A stretch of DNA of 64,000 bases, taken from positions 39,136 to 103,135 of the forward strand of contig DATALZ010000005.1 of the NCBI GenBank assembly GCA_036260805.1. The letters run 5' to 3'. The notes under the pieces are model-generated. The model saw only the letters and a program-made list of their open reading frames with translations, had not been told where the DNA came from and made no database searches. Below are positions 34,975 through 44,321 of the stretch, piece after piece. The DNA comes from Thermocaproicibacter sp036260805 (lineage in GTDB: Bacteria; Bacillota; Clostridia; Oscillospirales; Acutalibacteraceae). Position numbers and translations under genes: made by a program. Every line of letters begins with the position of its first letter. The first letter of the stretch is position 1.

Positions 34975-37614
34975 ATGAAATGGACAGGACTCAATGAACT
35001 TCGTGAAATGTATCTGTCGTTTTTTGAATCAAAGGGGCATCTTCGTCTTCCAAGTTTTTCCCTGATTCCAAAGGACGACAACAGCCTTTTGCTCATCAAC
35101 TCCGGCATGGCGCCGATGAAGAAATATTTTACGGGCGAGGTCACGCCTCCGCGCAAGCGTGTGACGACCTGCCAGAAGTGCATCCGTACCGGCGATATTG
35201 AAAACGTCGGCATTACGGACCGGCACGGCACCTTCTTCGAGATGCTGGGCAACTTCTCGTTCGGCGATTACTTCAAGCACGATGCCACAGCATGGGCGTG
35301 GGAATTCTGCACAAAGGTGCTGGAGCTTCCGGTTGACAAGCTGTGGGTTACAATCTATACGGACGACGATGAAGCGTTCGATATCTGGACGAAGGAAGTC
35401 GGCGTCGACCCGAACCGCATCGTCCGCCTCGGCAAAGAAGACAATTTCTGGGAGCATGGCTCCGGCCCATGCGGCCCCTGCTCCGAAATCTACTTCGACC
35501 GCGGCGAGAAATACGGCTGCGGAAAACCGACCTGCGGCGTGGGCTGCGACTGCGACCGCTACGTTGAATTCTGGAACGTCGTGTTCTCGCAGTTCAACAG
35601 TGACGGCAAAGGAAATTACCCGCCGATGGAGCATCCAAATATTGATACCGGCATGGGCCTTGAGCGCCTTGCCTGCGTCATGCAGGGTGTCGACAATCTG
35701 TTCCTGGTCGATACCGTTCAGAACATCATGAAGCACGTCAGCAGCATTTCCAGTGTGAAATACGGTGAGGACCCCCAAAAGGACATTTCACTGCGTGTAA
35801 TTACCGACCACATCCGCGGCGCAGTGTTTATGATCGGCGACGGCGTCATGCCGTCCAACGAAGGCAGGGGCTACGTCCTTCGCCGTCTGCTCCGCCGTGC
35901 CGCGCGCCACGGCCGTTTACTCGGAATGCACGATACGTTCCTGTATCAGGTTGCGGATACTGTAATCAAAGAAAACGGAAAAGCATATCCGGAACTTGCC
36001 GACAAACGCGACATGATTACAAAGCTGATCCGTGTGGAAGAGGAGAGCTTTGCCAAGACGATTGACCAGGGCCTTCAGCTCCTGAACGGCTATATGGACG
36101 ATACCGTCAAAACCGGCGGAAAGGTATTCCCCGGCGCGGACGCGTTCCGCCTGAGCGACACGTACGGCTTCCCGATCGACCTGACAAAAGAAATCGTCGC
36201 GGAGCGCGGCCTTACCGTGGACGAAGAAGAATTCGGCAAGCTGATGCGCGAACAGCGTGAACGCGCAAGAGCGGCGCGCAAAAATGCCGGTGCAGACGCA
36301 TGGGCGGGTGAAAGCGATATCCTAGAAGATGTGCCCGAAACAAAGTTCCTCGGCTACGAAACCATGGAGACTTCGGCAAAAGTTCTTGCCATCGTCAAAG
36401 ACGGTGAGCGCGTGGAATCCGCAACGGCCGGAGACGACGCTGTGGTCGTTCTTGACCAGACTTCTTTTTATGGCGAGAGCGGCGGCCAGGTCGGTGATAC
36501 CGGTTCCATCGAATCCGATGACGCGGTTCTGGCTGTCACCAATACAACAAAGAATCACGCGAAAAATTATCTGCATCATGTTTCCGTCACCGCTGGAGCA
36601 ATCCATATCGGCGAAACCGTTAAGGTGTCCGTCAACGAAGAGCGCCGCAGGGCAATCATGAGAAACCATACGTCCGCCCATCTGCTGCAGGCGGCTCTTC
36701 GCAAAGTGCTCGGCACGCACGTGGAGCAGGCCGGGCAGCTCGTCAATGAAAAGCACGTTCGCTTTGACTTTACCCATTTTGCAGCTATGACCAAAGAAGA
36801 GCTGCAAAAGGTGGAATCTATCGTCAACGAGGTTGTTCTGAGTGCTGCTCCGGTTGAGAGCCGCGAAATGCCGATTGAAGAAGCGAAAAAACTTGGCGCC
36901 ATGGCCCTGTTCGGCGAGAAGTACGGCAAGGTTGTCCGCGTCGTGTCGGTTGGAGATTTCTCAAAGGAATTCTGCGGCGGCACTCATATCGGGAACACCG
37001 CCCAGATCGGCCTGTTCAAGATTGTGTCCGAAAGCTCCGTTGCCGCCGGCGTGCGCCGCATTGAGGCCGTGACCGGAACCAATGTACTTTCCCTTCTGAA
37101 CGATACTCTGAACGAAGTCGCTCAGGCTGCGGAGGTCCTCAAACTGAACAATCCTTCGGAGCTGGTTCACAAAGTCGGCCAGATGTCTGCGGAGCTGAAA
37201 GAAAAAGACCGCGAAATTGAATCCATGAGCGCGAAATTGGCAGCCGTTAAGGTAGAAAGCCTGCTCGGTTCCGCCAAAGATGTTAAGGGTGTTAAGGTTG
37301 TTGCTGCAAAATTCGAGGGCACGGAACCTGCGGCTCTGCGCATCATGTGCGACAAGGTTCTGGAAAAATCGCAGGACTGTGTAGCTGTGCTGGCCGGTGT
37401 AAACGGCGGTAAAGCAAACATCGCGGCCTGCGCGGGCAAAGGCGCACAGTCTAAGGGCGCTCATGCGGGCAAAATCGTCCGTGAAGTCGCATCTATCGCA
37501 GGCGGCAGCGGCGGCGGACGTCCGGACAGCGCAATGGCAGGCGCCAAGGATCTGTCCAAACTGGACGAAGCTCTTGCTGCGGCGGAAAAAATCGTTGCGG
37601 ATATGTTAAAATAA
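34975..37614 (+). CDS. alaS: Alanine--tRNA ligase
   Basis: This class II synthetase charges tRNA-Ala and edits misacylated Ser/Gly. It has 879 residues in the standard AlaRS order: catalytic domain (SFFESKGHLRLPSFSL, TFFEMLGNFSFGDYF, then motif 3-type GxGxxR as DTGMGLERLA), tRNA-recognition domain, editing domain with zinc ligands HTSAHLL and CGGTHIGN, and C-terminal C-Ala domain with a Gly-rich segment GGSGGGRPDSAMAG. GGAG lies 11 bases upstream of ATG 34975. It is controlled by the T-box leader upstream. Confidence 0.97.
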   Translation: MKWTGLNELREMYLSFFESKGHLRLPSFSLIPKDDNSLLLINSGMAPMKKYFTGEVTPPRKRVTTCQKCIRTGDIENVGITDRHGTFFEMLGNFSFGDYFKHDATAWAWEFCTKVLELPVDKLWVTIYTDDDEAFDIWTKEVGVDPNRIVRLGKEDNFWEHGSGPCGPCSEIYFDRGEKYGCGKPTCGVGCDCDRYVEFWNVVFSQFNSDGKGNYPPMEHPNIDTGMGLERLACVMQGVDNLFLVDTVQNIMKHVSSISSVKYGEDPQKDISLRVITDHIRGAVFMIGDGVMPSNEGRGYVLRRLLRRAARHGRLLGMHDTFLYQVADTVIKENGKAYPELADKRDMITKLIRVEEESFAKTIDQGLQLLNGYMDDTVKTGGKVFPGADAFRLSDTYGFPIDLTKEIVAERGLTVDEEEFGKLMREQRERARAARKNAGADAWAGESDILEDVPETKFLGYETMETSAKVLAIVKDGERVESATAGDDAVVVLDQTSFYGESGGQVGDTGSIESDDAVLAVTNTTKNHAKNYLHHVSVTAGAIHIGETVKVSVNEERRRAIMRNHTSAHLLQAALRKVLGTHVEQAGQLVNEKHVRFDFTHFAAMTKEELQKVESIVNEVVLSAAPVESREMPIEEAKKLGAMALFGEKYGKVVRVVSVGDFSKEFCGGTHIGNTAQIGLFKIVSESSVAAGVRRIEAVTGTNVLSLLNDTLNEVAQAAEVLKLNNPSELVHKVGQMSAELKEKDREIESMSAKLAAVKVESLLGSAKDVKGVKVVAAKFEGTEPAALRIMCDKVLEKSQDCVAVLAGVNGGKANIAACAGKGAQSKGAHAGKIVREVASIAGGSGGGRPDSAMAGAKDLSKLDEALAAAEKIVADMLK

Positions 37615-37650
37615 GATTATAATGAACCTGTTGCGTAAAGGAGGTTAAGT

Positions 37651-37998
37651 ATGGACTGCGTATTCTGTAAAATCGCGAAAGGCGAGATTCCAAGCAAAAA
37701 AGCATATGAAGACGATCAGGTACTGGCATTTTACGATATTGAACCGCAGGCGCCGGTGCACATTCTTGTGATTCCCAAAGAGCATATTGGCTCGGCGGCT
37801 GAAATTACGCCGGCAAACAGCGCGGTCGTTGCCCATATTTTTGAAGTAATTGCAAAACTTGCGGCGGAAAACCATCTGGATTCCGGGTACCGCATTATCA
37901 GCAATGTTGGAAAAGACGCCGGCCAGACCGTGCCGCATCTGCATTTCCACATTCTCGGCGGACGTCCGCTGGGCTCCGGGCTGGTACCAACGAAATAA
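37651..37998 (+). CDS. HIT family protein (HinT-like nucleotide hydrolase)
   Basis: This 115-residue cytoplasmic protein carries the histidine triad HLHFHILGG (about residues 98-106) and N-terminal CVFCKIAKGEIPS. HinT proteins hydrolyse AMP-lysine type phosphoramidates, including aminoacyl-adenylates made by lysyl-tRNA synthetase. AAAGGAGG precedes ATG 37651. It follows alaS by 36 bases and is probably cotranscribed. Confidence 0.93.
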   Translation: MDCVFCKIAKGEIPSKKAYEDDQVLAFYDIEPQAPVHILVIPKEHIGSAAEITPANSAVVAHIFEVIAKLAAENHLDSGYRIISNVGKDAGQTVPHLHFHILGGRPLGSGLVPTK

Positions 37999-38021
37999 TT
38001 GATTTGAAAGGTCGTTCTACC

Positions 38022-38564
38022 ATGAGCGAAAAATATTATAAAATGACAATTGCGGGCTGTGAGCGTCAGCTTCCGATTTGCCCGATTGACGAACATCTTG
38101 ACATTGCCGGGTTTATTATGCTCGGCGATGTGGAGCTGACCGAGAAAACAGCAGCTGCCCTTCTGGCAAAATGCCCGGAGCACGACGTTGTGGTTACGGC
38201 GGAAACCAAGGGGATTCCCCTATGCTATGAAATGGCAAGGCAGGGTTGCCGTAAATATGTCGTAGCCCGCAAAGGCATTAAGGCCTACATGCGCAATCCG
38301 ATTTCTGTTGAAGTCAAATCCATAACCACCGACCATGTTCAGAAACTGTTCCTCTCCGAAGAGGATGAAAAACTCCTGCGCGGCAAACGCGTATTGATTG
38401 TAGACGACGTGATCAGCACGGGAGAATCCCTTGCGGCCATGGAAAACCTTGTGAATCAGTACGGCGGCAATATCGTGGGCCGTGCCTGCGTTCTTGCCGA
38501 GGGTGACGCAAAAGACCGCAAAGACATCGTTTATCTCGAACCCCTGCCCCTGTTCTTTAAGTAA
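38022..38564 (+). CDS. Phosphoribosyltransferase (Apt-like)
   Basis: This 180-residue type I phosphoribosyltransferase has the PRPP motif VLIVDDVISTGES near residue 125 and ETKGIPLCYEMARQ before it, resembling adenine phosphoribosyltransferase or a regulatory paralogue such as the clostridial Apt-like proteins. It would make a nucleotide from a purine base and PRPP; the base is inferred. ATG 38022 has AAAGG at 10 bases; the TTG at 38004 is rejected. It is in the alaS-HIT-ComEC direction with short gaps. Confidence 0.85.
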   Translation: MSEKYYKMTIAGCERQLPICPIDEHLDIAGFIMLGDVELTEKTAAALLAKCPEHDVVVTAETKGIPLCYEMARQGCRKYVVARKGIKAYMRNPISVEVKSITTDHVQKLFLSEEDEKLLRGKRVLIVDDVISTGESLAAMENLVNQYGGNIVGRACVLAEGDAKDRKDIVYLEPLPLFFK

Positions 38565-38589
38565 CAGATACGAATTCGGAGGAACTCTC

Positions 38590-40818
38590 ATGAAACGGCC
38601 GCTTGTGTTGGTGGGTTTTTGCTATCTGCTGACGCTGGCGGCCGCCGTTTTTTTCGGTGAGCGGGGCTGTTTTGTCCTGCTGTGGGTTTGCCTTGCGGGT
38701 TTTGCCGTTACATTTGTCTACTGGCGGACGCGCCGTGCGGTGGTTTTCCCTGTGGCATTCCTTACGGCGGCAGTTGCGTTGGCAAGCTTCTGTATTTACT
38801 CAAATTTTGCAGTACAGCCGCCTCGGACGCTTGACGGCAAAGACGAAACCGTGGAAGGCACGGTTTGTGAGCTTCCAACCCGGCAGAGTGACCGCTGGTA
38901 TTATGTTTTGCAGGTAGACAGTGTAGCGGATAAGAAAGCGCCGCAGCATTTTAAGATCCGCCTGTCCGCGAAGAACGGTCTGAGCGTTCAGCCGTATTCC
39001 CATATCAAAGGAAAGATTCATCTGTTTCTTCCGTCGGGTGGGGAAGGGTATTCTTCACGCGGATATTATGCTTCCAAAGGTATTATGATGTTTGCATATC
39101 TGAATGAGTACAGCGGTGTAACAATCTCGCCGCCCACAGAAAAACCACCGTATTATTATGCCCTGAGGCTTCGCCAGAAGTTGCTGCAATCTGTAAGCAG
39201 TATGCTCCCGCAGGAAGAAGCATCGCTGGTAAACGGTATTCTTCTGGGGGATACGAGCGGGCTTTCCGGTACGCTCACGGCAGATTTCCGAACCGACGGC
39301 ATTTCACATATTCTGTCGGTTTCCGGGCTTCATATGGCGACGATCGCGGAGCTGCTGATTTTTCTTTTGCTGTTTCTTCATGTGCCCAAGAAGACTTCAG
39401 CCGCCGCAGCTGCGGTCGGCGTATTCGGTTTCATGGCGGTTACCTGTTTTGTTCCTTCAGTTACCCGCAGCGGAGTAATGTGTCTGCTTTGCCTTGCGGC
39501 TCCGCTGGTTTCACGGCGCGCAGACCCGCTCAACTCGCTGTGTACGGCTGGACTGCTGATTTGCCTAACGAATCCATACGCAGCGGCAGACGTTGGTTTA
39601 CTGCTGTCCTTTTTTGCCACAATGGGGCTGATTCTCTGTACCGGTCCGATTACAAAATTTCTGAATGAAAAGCTGGACAAATTCCGTGCCTTCAGCCCAC
39701 TGGTTCGAGGGACAAACGGTGTTCTGGCAACATCCGTCGGAGCTACGCTGTTTACCCTGCCGATTATTCTGCTCAATTTTGGGACAGTGTCGATTGTGGC
39801 TCCACTGTCGAATCTTCTGGAACTTGTGCCGTCCACGCTGCTGATGGGATTCGGTGCGGCAGCGGCAGTTATCAACCTTCTTTTGCCGCAGTCGTATCTT
39901 GCCATGCCGTTTGCGCTTGTCGCCGGGCTTTTGGCAAAATATATGCAAAACTGCTCTGCATGGCTCGCGCAGCTTCCGTTTGCAAGTGTTTCGGCGTCTC
40001 GCGGGTTTGTACTCTTATGGCTCTCCGGCACGCTGTTCCTGTTTGCTGCGGCGCTGGCCTTGGCAAAGGGCAGAAGACTGTTTCCGCAGACGGCATGCAT
40101 ATCCTTAATAATATTGTTAGTCGGCATTTTCTCTTACCAGATTACACAGCAAAAAATAACACGTGTTGCGGTGCTGGATGTCGGTACCGATGTGTCTGTA
40201 GTGCTGACACGCGGAAACCATGCGGCGGTTATTGGCTGCGGGAGCTATAATTCCAACAAGATTATTTCTTATTTAAACGGTGAAAATGCTGCACAACTGG
40301 ACTGCATGGAACTTCTTACGCAGGAACATGACGAATATGTCAGTTCTTCGGATCTTGCAGCTCGCTTCCGCCCGAAGCGGCTGATCATGCAGCATGACAG
40401 CAATGTGGACGGATTCGTTCAAAAGGCGGCGGCCTGTTCCGCAAAACTGACGAAATTCCAGTCGAAAGCAGAAACAACCCTTTGGAGCAACGTGAAAATA
40501 CAAACGCTAATGGGCAAGAAAGCCGCGGCTGCAAAATTGACGGTTGAGGGTATTTCTGTTGTGATCTGCCCTGATGGAGTGGGTTTATCCGAACTGCCGG
40601 CGGATTGGAGAAATACGGATTTTCTGATTACCGATACCGCTGTGGATAAATCGAGTGAGCCTGAGTCGATCTGCACCGTGTTTTCTATGGATCAGGAGGA
40701 TCTACAGAAATCTGTGGGCAAGGTAAAAGAGCGGCGTTGCGTCTGGACAGGCGGATACGGGAATCTTGTGCTGGAACTCAAGGGCGAAAGAACGCTGTCG
40801 ATCAGGAGGGAGACATAA
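38590..40818 (+). CDS. comEC: ComEC/Rec2-type DNA uptake channel with degenerate C-terminal domain
   Basis: This 742-residue membrane protein has two N-terminal helices and an OB-like DUF4131 region (DGKDETVEGTVCELPTRQSD, about 80-160), then the Competence domain with many helices and the hallmark DGISHILSVSGLHMATIAEL. It imports single-stranded DNA in competent cells. The C-terminal 230 residues correspond to the metallo-beta-lactamase-like domain, starting KITRVAVLDVGTDVSVVLTRGNHAAVIGCG, but the metal motif HxDxDH is gone (TQEHDEYVSSSDLA). GGAGGAACT precedes ATG 38590. The downstream holA gene starts right after its stop. Confidence 0.88.
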   Translation: MKRPLVLVGFCYLLTLAAAVFFGERGCFVLLWVCLAGFAVTFVYWRTRRAVVFPVAFLTAAVALASFCIYSNFAVQPPRTLDGKDETVEGTVCELPTRQSDRWYYVLQVDSVADKKAPQHFKIRLSAKNGLSVQPYSHIKGKIHLFLPSGGEGYSSRGYYASKGIMMFAYLNEYSGVTISPPTEKPPYYYALRLRQKLLQSVSSMLPQEEASLVNGILLGDTSGLSGTLTADFRTDGISHILSVSGLHMATIAELLIFLLLFLHVPKKTSAAAAAVGVFGFMAVTCFVPSVTRSGVMCLLCLAAPLVSRRADPLNSLCTAGLLICLTNPYAAADVGLLLSFFATMGLILCTGPITKFLNEKLDKFRAFSPLVRGTNGVLATSVGATLFTLPIILLNFGTVSIVAPLSNLLELVPSTLLMGFGAAAAVINLLLPQSYLAMPFALVAGLLAKYMQNCSAWLAQLPFASVSASRGFVLLWLSGTLFLFAAALALAKGRRLFPQTACISLIILLVGIFSYQITQQKITRVAVLDVGTDVSVVLTRGNHAAVIGCGSYNSNKIISYLNGENAAQLDCMELLTQEHDEYVSSSDLAARFRPKRLIMQHDSNVDGFVQKAAACSAKLTKFQSKAETTLWSNVKIQTLMGKKAAAAKLTVEGISVVICPDGVGLSELPADWRNTDFLITDTAVDKSSEPESICTVFSMDQEDLQKSVGKVKERRCVWTGGYGNLVLELKGERTLSIRRET

Positions 40819-41871
40819 ATGCCGGAGATAACCGAAACGGAATTAAAAAAACAGATTGAGAAATCTGAATTTGCAAGGCTGTATTTTTTGTATGGCGAAG
40901 AAAAATATCTGGTGGAGTTTTATGCACAGAAGCTGATGGAAAAGGCAGGTTCTCAGGGCCTGAAAGACTTTAACCTGCAGAAATTTGACGGCGGCGATAC
41001 GGGTATTGACCAGATAGCAGCGGCTGTTGAGGCTCTGCCTGTTATGGCGGAGCGCAAATGTGTTGCAGTCGCCAACCTTGATGCAAATGCGCTTCGCGGA
41101 GCGGAAACGGAGAAGCTGTGGGAGCTTTTCAGCGATCTTCCCGATTCATGTGTATTACTCATCTATCTTCTCTCATTTGACTTTGATGAGCGTAGGGATA
41201 AAAACTGGAAAAAGTTCCTCGCACAGGCAAATAAGGCAGGCGTTACGGTTCCGATCCGGCAGCGGACGCAGGCTCAGTTGGAAAAGCTGCTTTGTTCCGG
41301 TGCTGAAAAGCGTGGCTGTGAGCTTTCCCGAGTAAATGCAGCCCGAATCCTGAGCCTTTGCGGCACAAGTATGCAGACTGCACTCAATGAACTGGAAAAG
41401 TTATGTGCTTACGCTGGCAGCGGAGAAATTACCGCTCATATGGTGGATATGCTGACGGTGAAGAATCTGGAAGCGCGTGTTTTCGATCTCTCAAAAGCCA
41501 TTATGGCAGGAAACAGCGACAAAGCATACACACTTCTGGATCAGCTTTTTTATCAGAATGAAGAGCCCGTTTCCATACTTGCAGTATTAGCCGGCGCTTA
41601 TCTTGACCTTTACCGTGTGAAGGTTTCGGTTCAGAGCGGTTTTTCAGTTGTGGAACCGGCAAAATATTTTGACTACGCACGTAAGGAATTCCGTCTTACA
41701 AATGCGGAGCGCGACACCGCACGGTATTCGACGGAAATGCTGCGGCAGAGTCTGGATGTTCTGCTGGAAACAGACACAGCGTTAAAAAGCGCGCGCGGAG
41801 ATCGAAGAACTGCAATGGAAAAGCTGATTGCACAGCTGATATGGATTGCCGAAAAGGGGAAAATGAATTGA
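40819..41871 (+). CDS. holA: DNA polymerase III delta subunit
   Basis: This clamp-loader subunit opens the sliding clamp. It has 350 residues, the normal length. The N-terminal part (RLYFLYGEEKYLVEFYAQKLMEKA) holds the typical YG(E/D)ExxL start, the middle has CVAVANLDANA and the C-terminal collar domain QNEEPVSILAVLAGAYLDLYRVK. ATG 40819 directly follows the comEC stop, within its ribosome site AGGAGGGAG at proper distance. comEC-holA adjacency is common in bacteria. Its stop overlaps the TTG start of rnmV. Confidence 0.94.
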   Translation: MPEITETELKKQIEKSEFARLYFLYGEEKYLVEFYAQKLMEKAGSQGLKDFNLQKFDGGDTGIDQIAAAVEALPVMAERKCVAVANLDANALRGAETEKLWELFSDLPDSCVLLIYLLSFDFDERRDKNWKKFLAQANKAGVTVPIRQRTQAQLEKLLCSGAEKRGCELSRVNAARILSLCGTSMQTALNELEKLCAYAGSGEITAHMVDMLTVKNLEARVFDLSKAIMAGNSDKAYTLLDQLFYQNEEPVSILAVLAGAYLDLYRVKVSVQSGFSVVEPAKYFDYARKEFRLTNAERDTARYSTEMLRQSLDVLLETDTALKSARGDRRTAMEKLIAQLIWIAEKGKMN

Positions 41872-42452
41872 TCCACGTAAATGAAGCCGTAATCGTTGAA
41901 GGTAAGTATGATAAAATCAAACTGTCGTCAATCATTGATGCTTTAATTGTTGAGACAAACGGTTTTCAAATTTTTAAGGATAAAGAGCAGATGGCTCTTC
42001 TCCGCAGGCTTGCAGATACTCGGGGATTGCTGGTTTTGACCGACAGCGATTCCGCAGGGTTCCTCATCCGTCATTATCTTGCAGGCTCCATATCGCCGAA
42101 TAAAATCAAGCATGCCTATATTCCGGATATCCTGGGCAAGGAAAAGCGGAAGGAAAAGCCATCGAAAGAGGGAAAACTCGGCGTAGAGGGCGTTTCGGCC
42201 GAGGTGATCCTTGAGGCTTTGAAGCGTGCAGGCGTTGTGACAGAGCAGGAAAAGGCTCCTGCCGGAAGAAAAATCACGAAAACCGATTTGTACCTTGCAG
42301 GGATATCCGGCGGGCCGAACAGCTCGCAGAAAAGGAAGGCTCTGCTGCATAAACTGAATTTACCGGAACATCTTTCGACCAACTCATTGCCAGAAATCCT
42401 AAGTACTTTGCTGAATTACGACGATTTTATAAAACTGATGTCAGAACTTTAA
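41868..42452 (+). CDS. rnmV: Ribonuclease M5
   Basis: This TOPRIM nuclease matures the 5S rRNA precursor in low-G+C Gram-positives. It has 194 residues. The TOPRIM Glu lies in EAVIVEGKYDKIKL and the DxD in LVLTDSDSAGFLIR (about residue 60), followed by the RnmV C-terminal domain (DUF4093) with DLYLAGISGGPNSSQKR. TTG 41868 is chosen because AAAGGGG lies 8 bases upstream; ATG 41841 has no site. It overlaps holA by 4 bases, indicating coupling. Confidence 0.9.
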   Translation: MIHVNEAVIVEGKYDKIKLSSIIDALIVETNGFQIFKDKEQMALLRRLADTRGLLVLTDSDSAGFLIRHYLAGSISPNKIKHAYIPDILGKEKRKEKPSKEGKLGVEGVSAEVILEALKRAGVVTEQEKAPAGRKITKTDLYLAGISGGPNSSQKRKALLHKLNLPEHLSTNSLPEILSTLLNYDDFIKLMSEL

Positions 42453-42468
42453 AAATTTTGTTTTTCTG

Positions 42469-42498
42469 TTGACAAGTCGTGACTTACAGTGGTATAAT
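42469..42498 (+). promoter_or_regulatory. Consensus SigA promoter of tRNA-Leu
   Basis: TTGACA (42469-42474), 18 bases, TATAAT (42493-42498): both boxes perfect. Confidence 0.9.
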
Positions 42499-42539
42499 AT
42501 CAACGTTGTCTCCGCAAAAATGCTTTATAAATTGAATAT

Positions 42540-42624
42540 GCGCGAGTGCTGGAATTGGCAGACAGGCACGTTTGAGGGGCGTGTGTTGTATGACGTATGG
42601 GTTCAAGTCCCATCTCGCGCACCA
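42540..42624 (+). tRNA. tRNA-Leu (anticodon GAG)
   Basis: This 85-base class II tRNA has acceptor stem GCGCGAG/CTCGCGC, D-arm with GGAATTGGCAGAC, anticodon stem-loop CACGT-TTGAGGG-GCGTG (anticodon GAG, reads CUC/CUU), a long variable arm, T-arm ATGGGTTCAAGTCCCAT and an encoded CCA. The open reading frame running across it is spurious. Confidence 0.95.
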
Positions 42625-42630
42625 GTTTTG

Positions 42631-42677
42631 GAATCCGTGAAGCCGCATGAATGTTGGCTTTTCGGGTTTCTTTTTTT
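42631..42677 (+). terminator. Terminator after tRNA-Leu (hairpin family copy 1)
   Basis: GAATCCGTGAAGCC pairs imperfectly with GGCTTTTCGGGTTTC and is followed by seven T. Related hairpins occur at 43316, 46109 and 46957. Confidence 0.85.
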
Positions 42678-42828
42678 GCACAAAAGCTCGAATGGGGTTT
42701 ATTGGGGATTTACGAGAAACCCCAACATGTTGGGGCATGCCATGCAGCCGTATTAAAAGTTGGTTTGGCAGGTTTTCCATCTTCCTATTTATATAAATAG
42801 AGGAAATAAACTGTGCGAGGTGTTCAGT

Positions 42829-43248
42829 ATGAAATACGAAATATCATGTGGAGCGGTAGTGTTTACTCAGCAGGGCGGAAAAACTCAATATGTGATTATT
42901 AAATCCACGGAAGGCTACTATGGGTTTCCAAAGGGACATATTGAAAGTGGTGAAAGCGAGGAAGAAACCGCGTTGCGCGAAATCCGCGAAGAGACAGGCC
43001 TGAACGTGAATATCATTAGTGGATTCAGAGTCGTGGATGAGCATCCGATACCGAACAAACCGGACGTAATGAAAAGAATAATATATTTTCTAGCAGAGTT
43101 TAATAATCAGATTATTAAATACCATAAAGAAGAATTACTCGGTGCTTACATTATGACATATAATGAAGCAATGAATGCGTTTCAATTTGATAGTTCAAAA
43201 AGGATTCTGGAAGAAGCCGATATTCATATTGAGCATTTTATAAAGTGA
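42829..43248 (+). CDS. NUDIX hydrolase (Ap4A-type)
   Basis: This 139-residue protein has a full NUDIX box, GHIESGESEEETALREIREETGL (Gx5Ex7REUxEExGU), at about residues 39-61, preceded by YYGFPK, typical of diadenosine tetraphosphate hydrolases. It removes signalling or damaged nucleotides; the precise substrate is inferred. GAGGTG lies 7 bases upstream of ATG 42829. It stands alone after the tRNA, followed by a second hairpin. Confidence 0.9.
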   Translation: MKYEISCGAVVFTQQGGKTQYVIIKSTEGYYGFPKGHIESGESEEETALREIREETGLNVNIISGFRVVDEHPIPNKPDVMKRIIYFLAEFNNQIIKYHKEELLGAYIMTYNEAMNAFQFDSSKRILEEADIHIEHFIK

Positions 43249-43278
43249 GATTATGAGCATAATCGGAAGCGATAATTT

Positions 43279-43313
43279 GAATTTTTTTGACCAGAATTGT
43301 CAACCAAAAATTC
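43279..43313 (+). terminator. Possible hairpin after NUDIX gene
   Basis: GAATTTTTTTGAC and GTCAACCAAAAATTC pair imperfectly around CAGAATT, about 30 bases after the NUDIX stop. It lacks a T-run, so its role is uncertain; a better terminator lies just downstream. Confidence 0.4.
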
Positions 43314-43315
43314 GG

Positions 43316-43357
43316 GTAAGCGGTGTGAATGTTAGCCTTTAGGGGCTCCTTTTTTTG
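43316..43357 (+). terminator. Terminator-like hairpin (family copy 2, degenerate)
   Basis: TAAGCGGTGTGAATGTTAGC and the TTTAGGGGCTCC segment lead to TTTTTTTGC. It aligns with copy 1 through GAATGTT and the T-run, but its stem is weaker. Confidence 0.55.
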
Positions 43358-43475
43358 CAAATTGGCCCGCTTGGGAGTGAACCTTGTGCGCAGAAATTAT
43401 TAACTTTAATTCAGGATATCTTTATATTATAGTTGGTGGGTATTATTTATTGAATGGGAAGGAGATAGTTCATTT

Positions 43476-44195
43476 GTGAGAACCATAGTTATTCAAGGTG
43501 CAGTTATAAACGAAATTAATTTGTTAATAACGTTATTTCCGAATGGAAAATGGTCAAAGGATAATGGGTACTCTTTTTATGAAGCGTCATTAAATAAAAC
43601 AAGAATAGTTATATCGCTAACTCAGATTGGAATAATCAATGCATGCATATCAACGATGATTGCTATTGAAAAATATCATCCTGTATGCATAATTAATCAG
43701 GGAACTGCCGGCGGGCATAAAAGGGACATAAAGGTTGGAGATATTATCATTGGTGAATCTGACGTATATATCAATAATATGAGGTCACCATTGAAAGGAA
43801 AAGGTGAAGGCAGCAATTCTCTAGAATGGTGGCCGGGTAGATCCAGATCGTTTGATATAAACGCCGACACACGCCTTATAGAATTGACAAAAACGATACC
43901 TTATGATGGCAGGATAATCCTAGGAAAATTGGGATCTGGTGATTTGTTTTCCAGAGAAACCGATCGTATTGATTGGATGCATTCACAGCTGGGCGAACTT
44001 TGTGAAGACATGGAAAGCATAGCAGTTTATAAAGCTTGCATTGAATGTGGCGTACCTGTAATTGGAATTAGAATTATATCAAATAATGAAATCACTGGAG
44101 AAAATGATAATGATGCACTGTTTGATATGGTACATAACAAATTACAAAATTTTATATTTGAAGTAATTAAATTGATTGAAAATGAGTTTGAATAG
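43476..44195 (+). CDS. MTA/SAH nucleosidase-like protein
   Basis: This 239-residue member of the nucleoside phosphorylase family has INQGTAGGHKRDIKVGDIIIGESDV and the active-site region ELCEDMESIAVYKACIECGVPVIGIR (catalytic Glu in MES), as in 5-methylthioadenosine/S-adenosylhomocysteine nucleosidase. It probably splits a purine nucleoside. GTG 43476 is the start; AAGGAGA lies 9 bases upstream. The gene is AT-rich compared with its housekeeping neighbours, a sign of transfer. Confidence 0.85.
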   Translation: MRTIVIQGAVINEINLLITLFPNGKWSKDNGYSFYEASLNKTRIVISLTQIGIINACISTMIAIEKYHPVCIINQGTAGGHKRDIKVGDIIIGESDVYINNMRSPLKGKGEGSNSLEWWPGRSRSFDINADTRLIELTKTIPYDGRIILGKLGSGDLFSRETDRIDWMHSQLGELCEDMESIAVYKACIECGVPVIGIRIISNNEITGENDNDALFDMVHNKLQNFIFEVIKLIENEFE

Positions 44196-44321
44196 GTTTT
44201 ATACATCAAATGGCATAATTGAAAATGGTTTAGATGTTTCTTGCTAACCAGAGACTTGCCACGGAAAAGTCCAGAAAGCCGCAGTGATTTATTCATAAAA
44301 CATGAAAGGGTGAAGTGAAGC

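Noticed and set aside
42469..42756. Open frame of 95 codons across tRNA-Leu
   Set aside because: It covers the tRNA and its promoter and terminator; it has no ribosome site.
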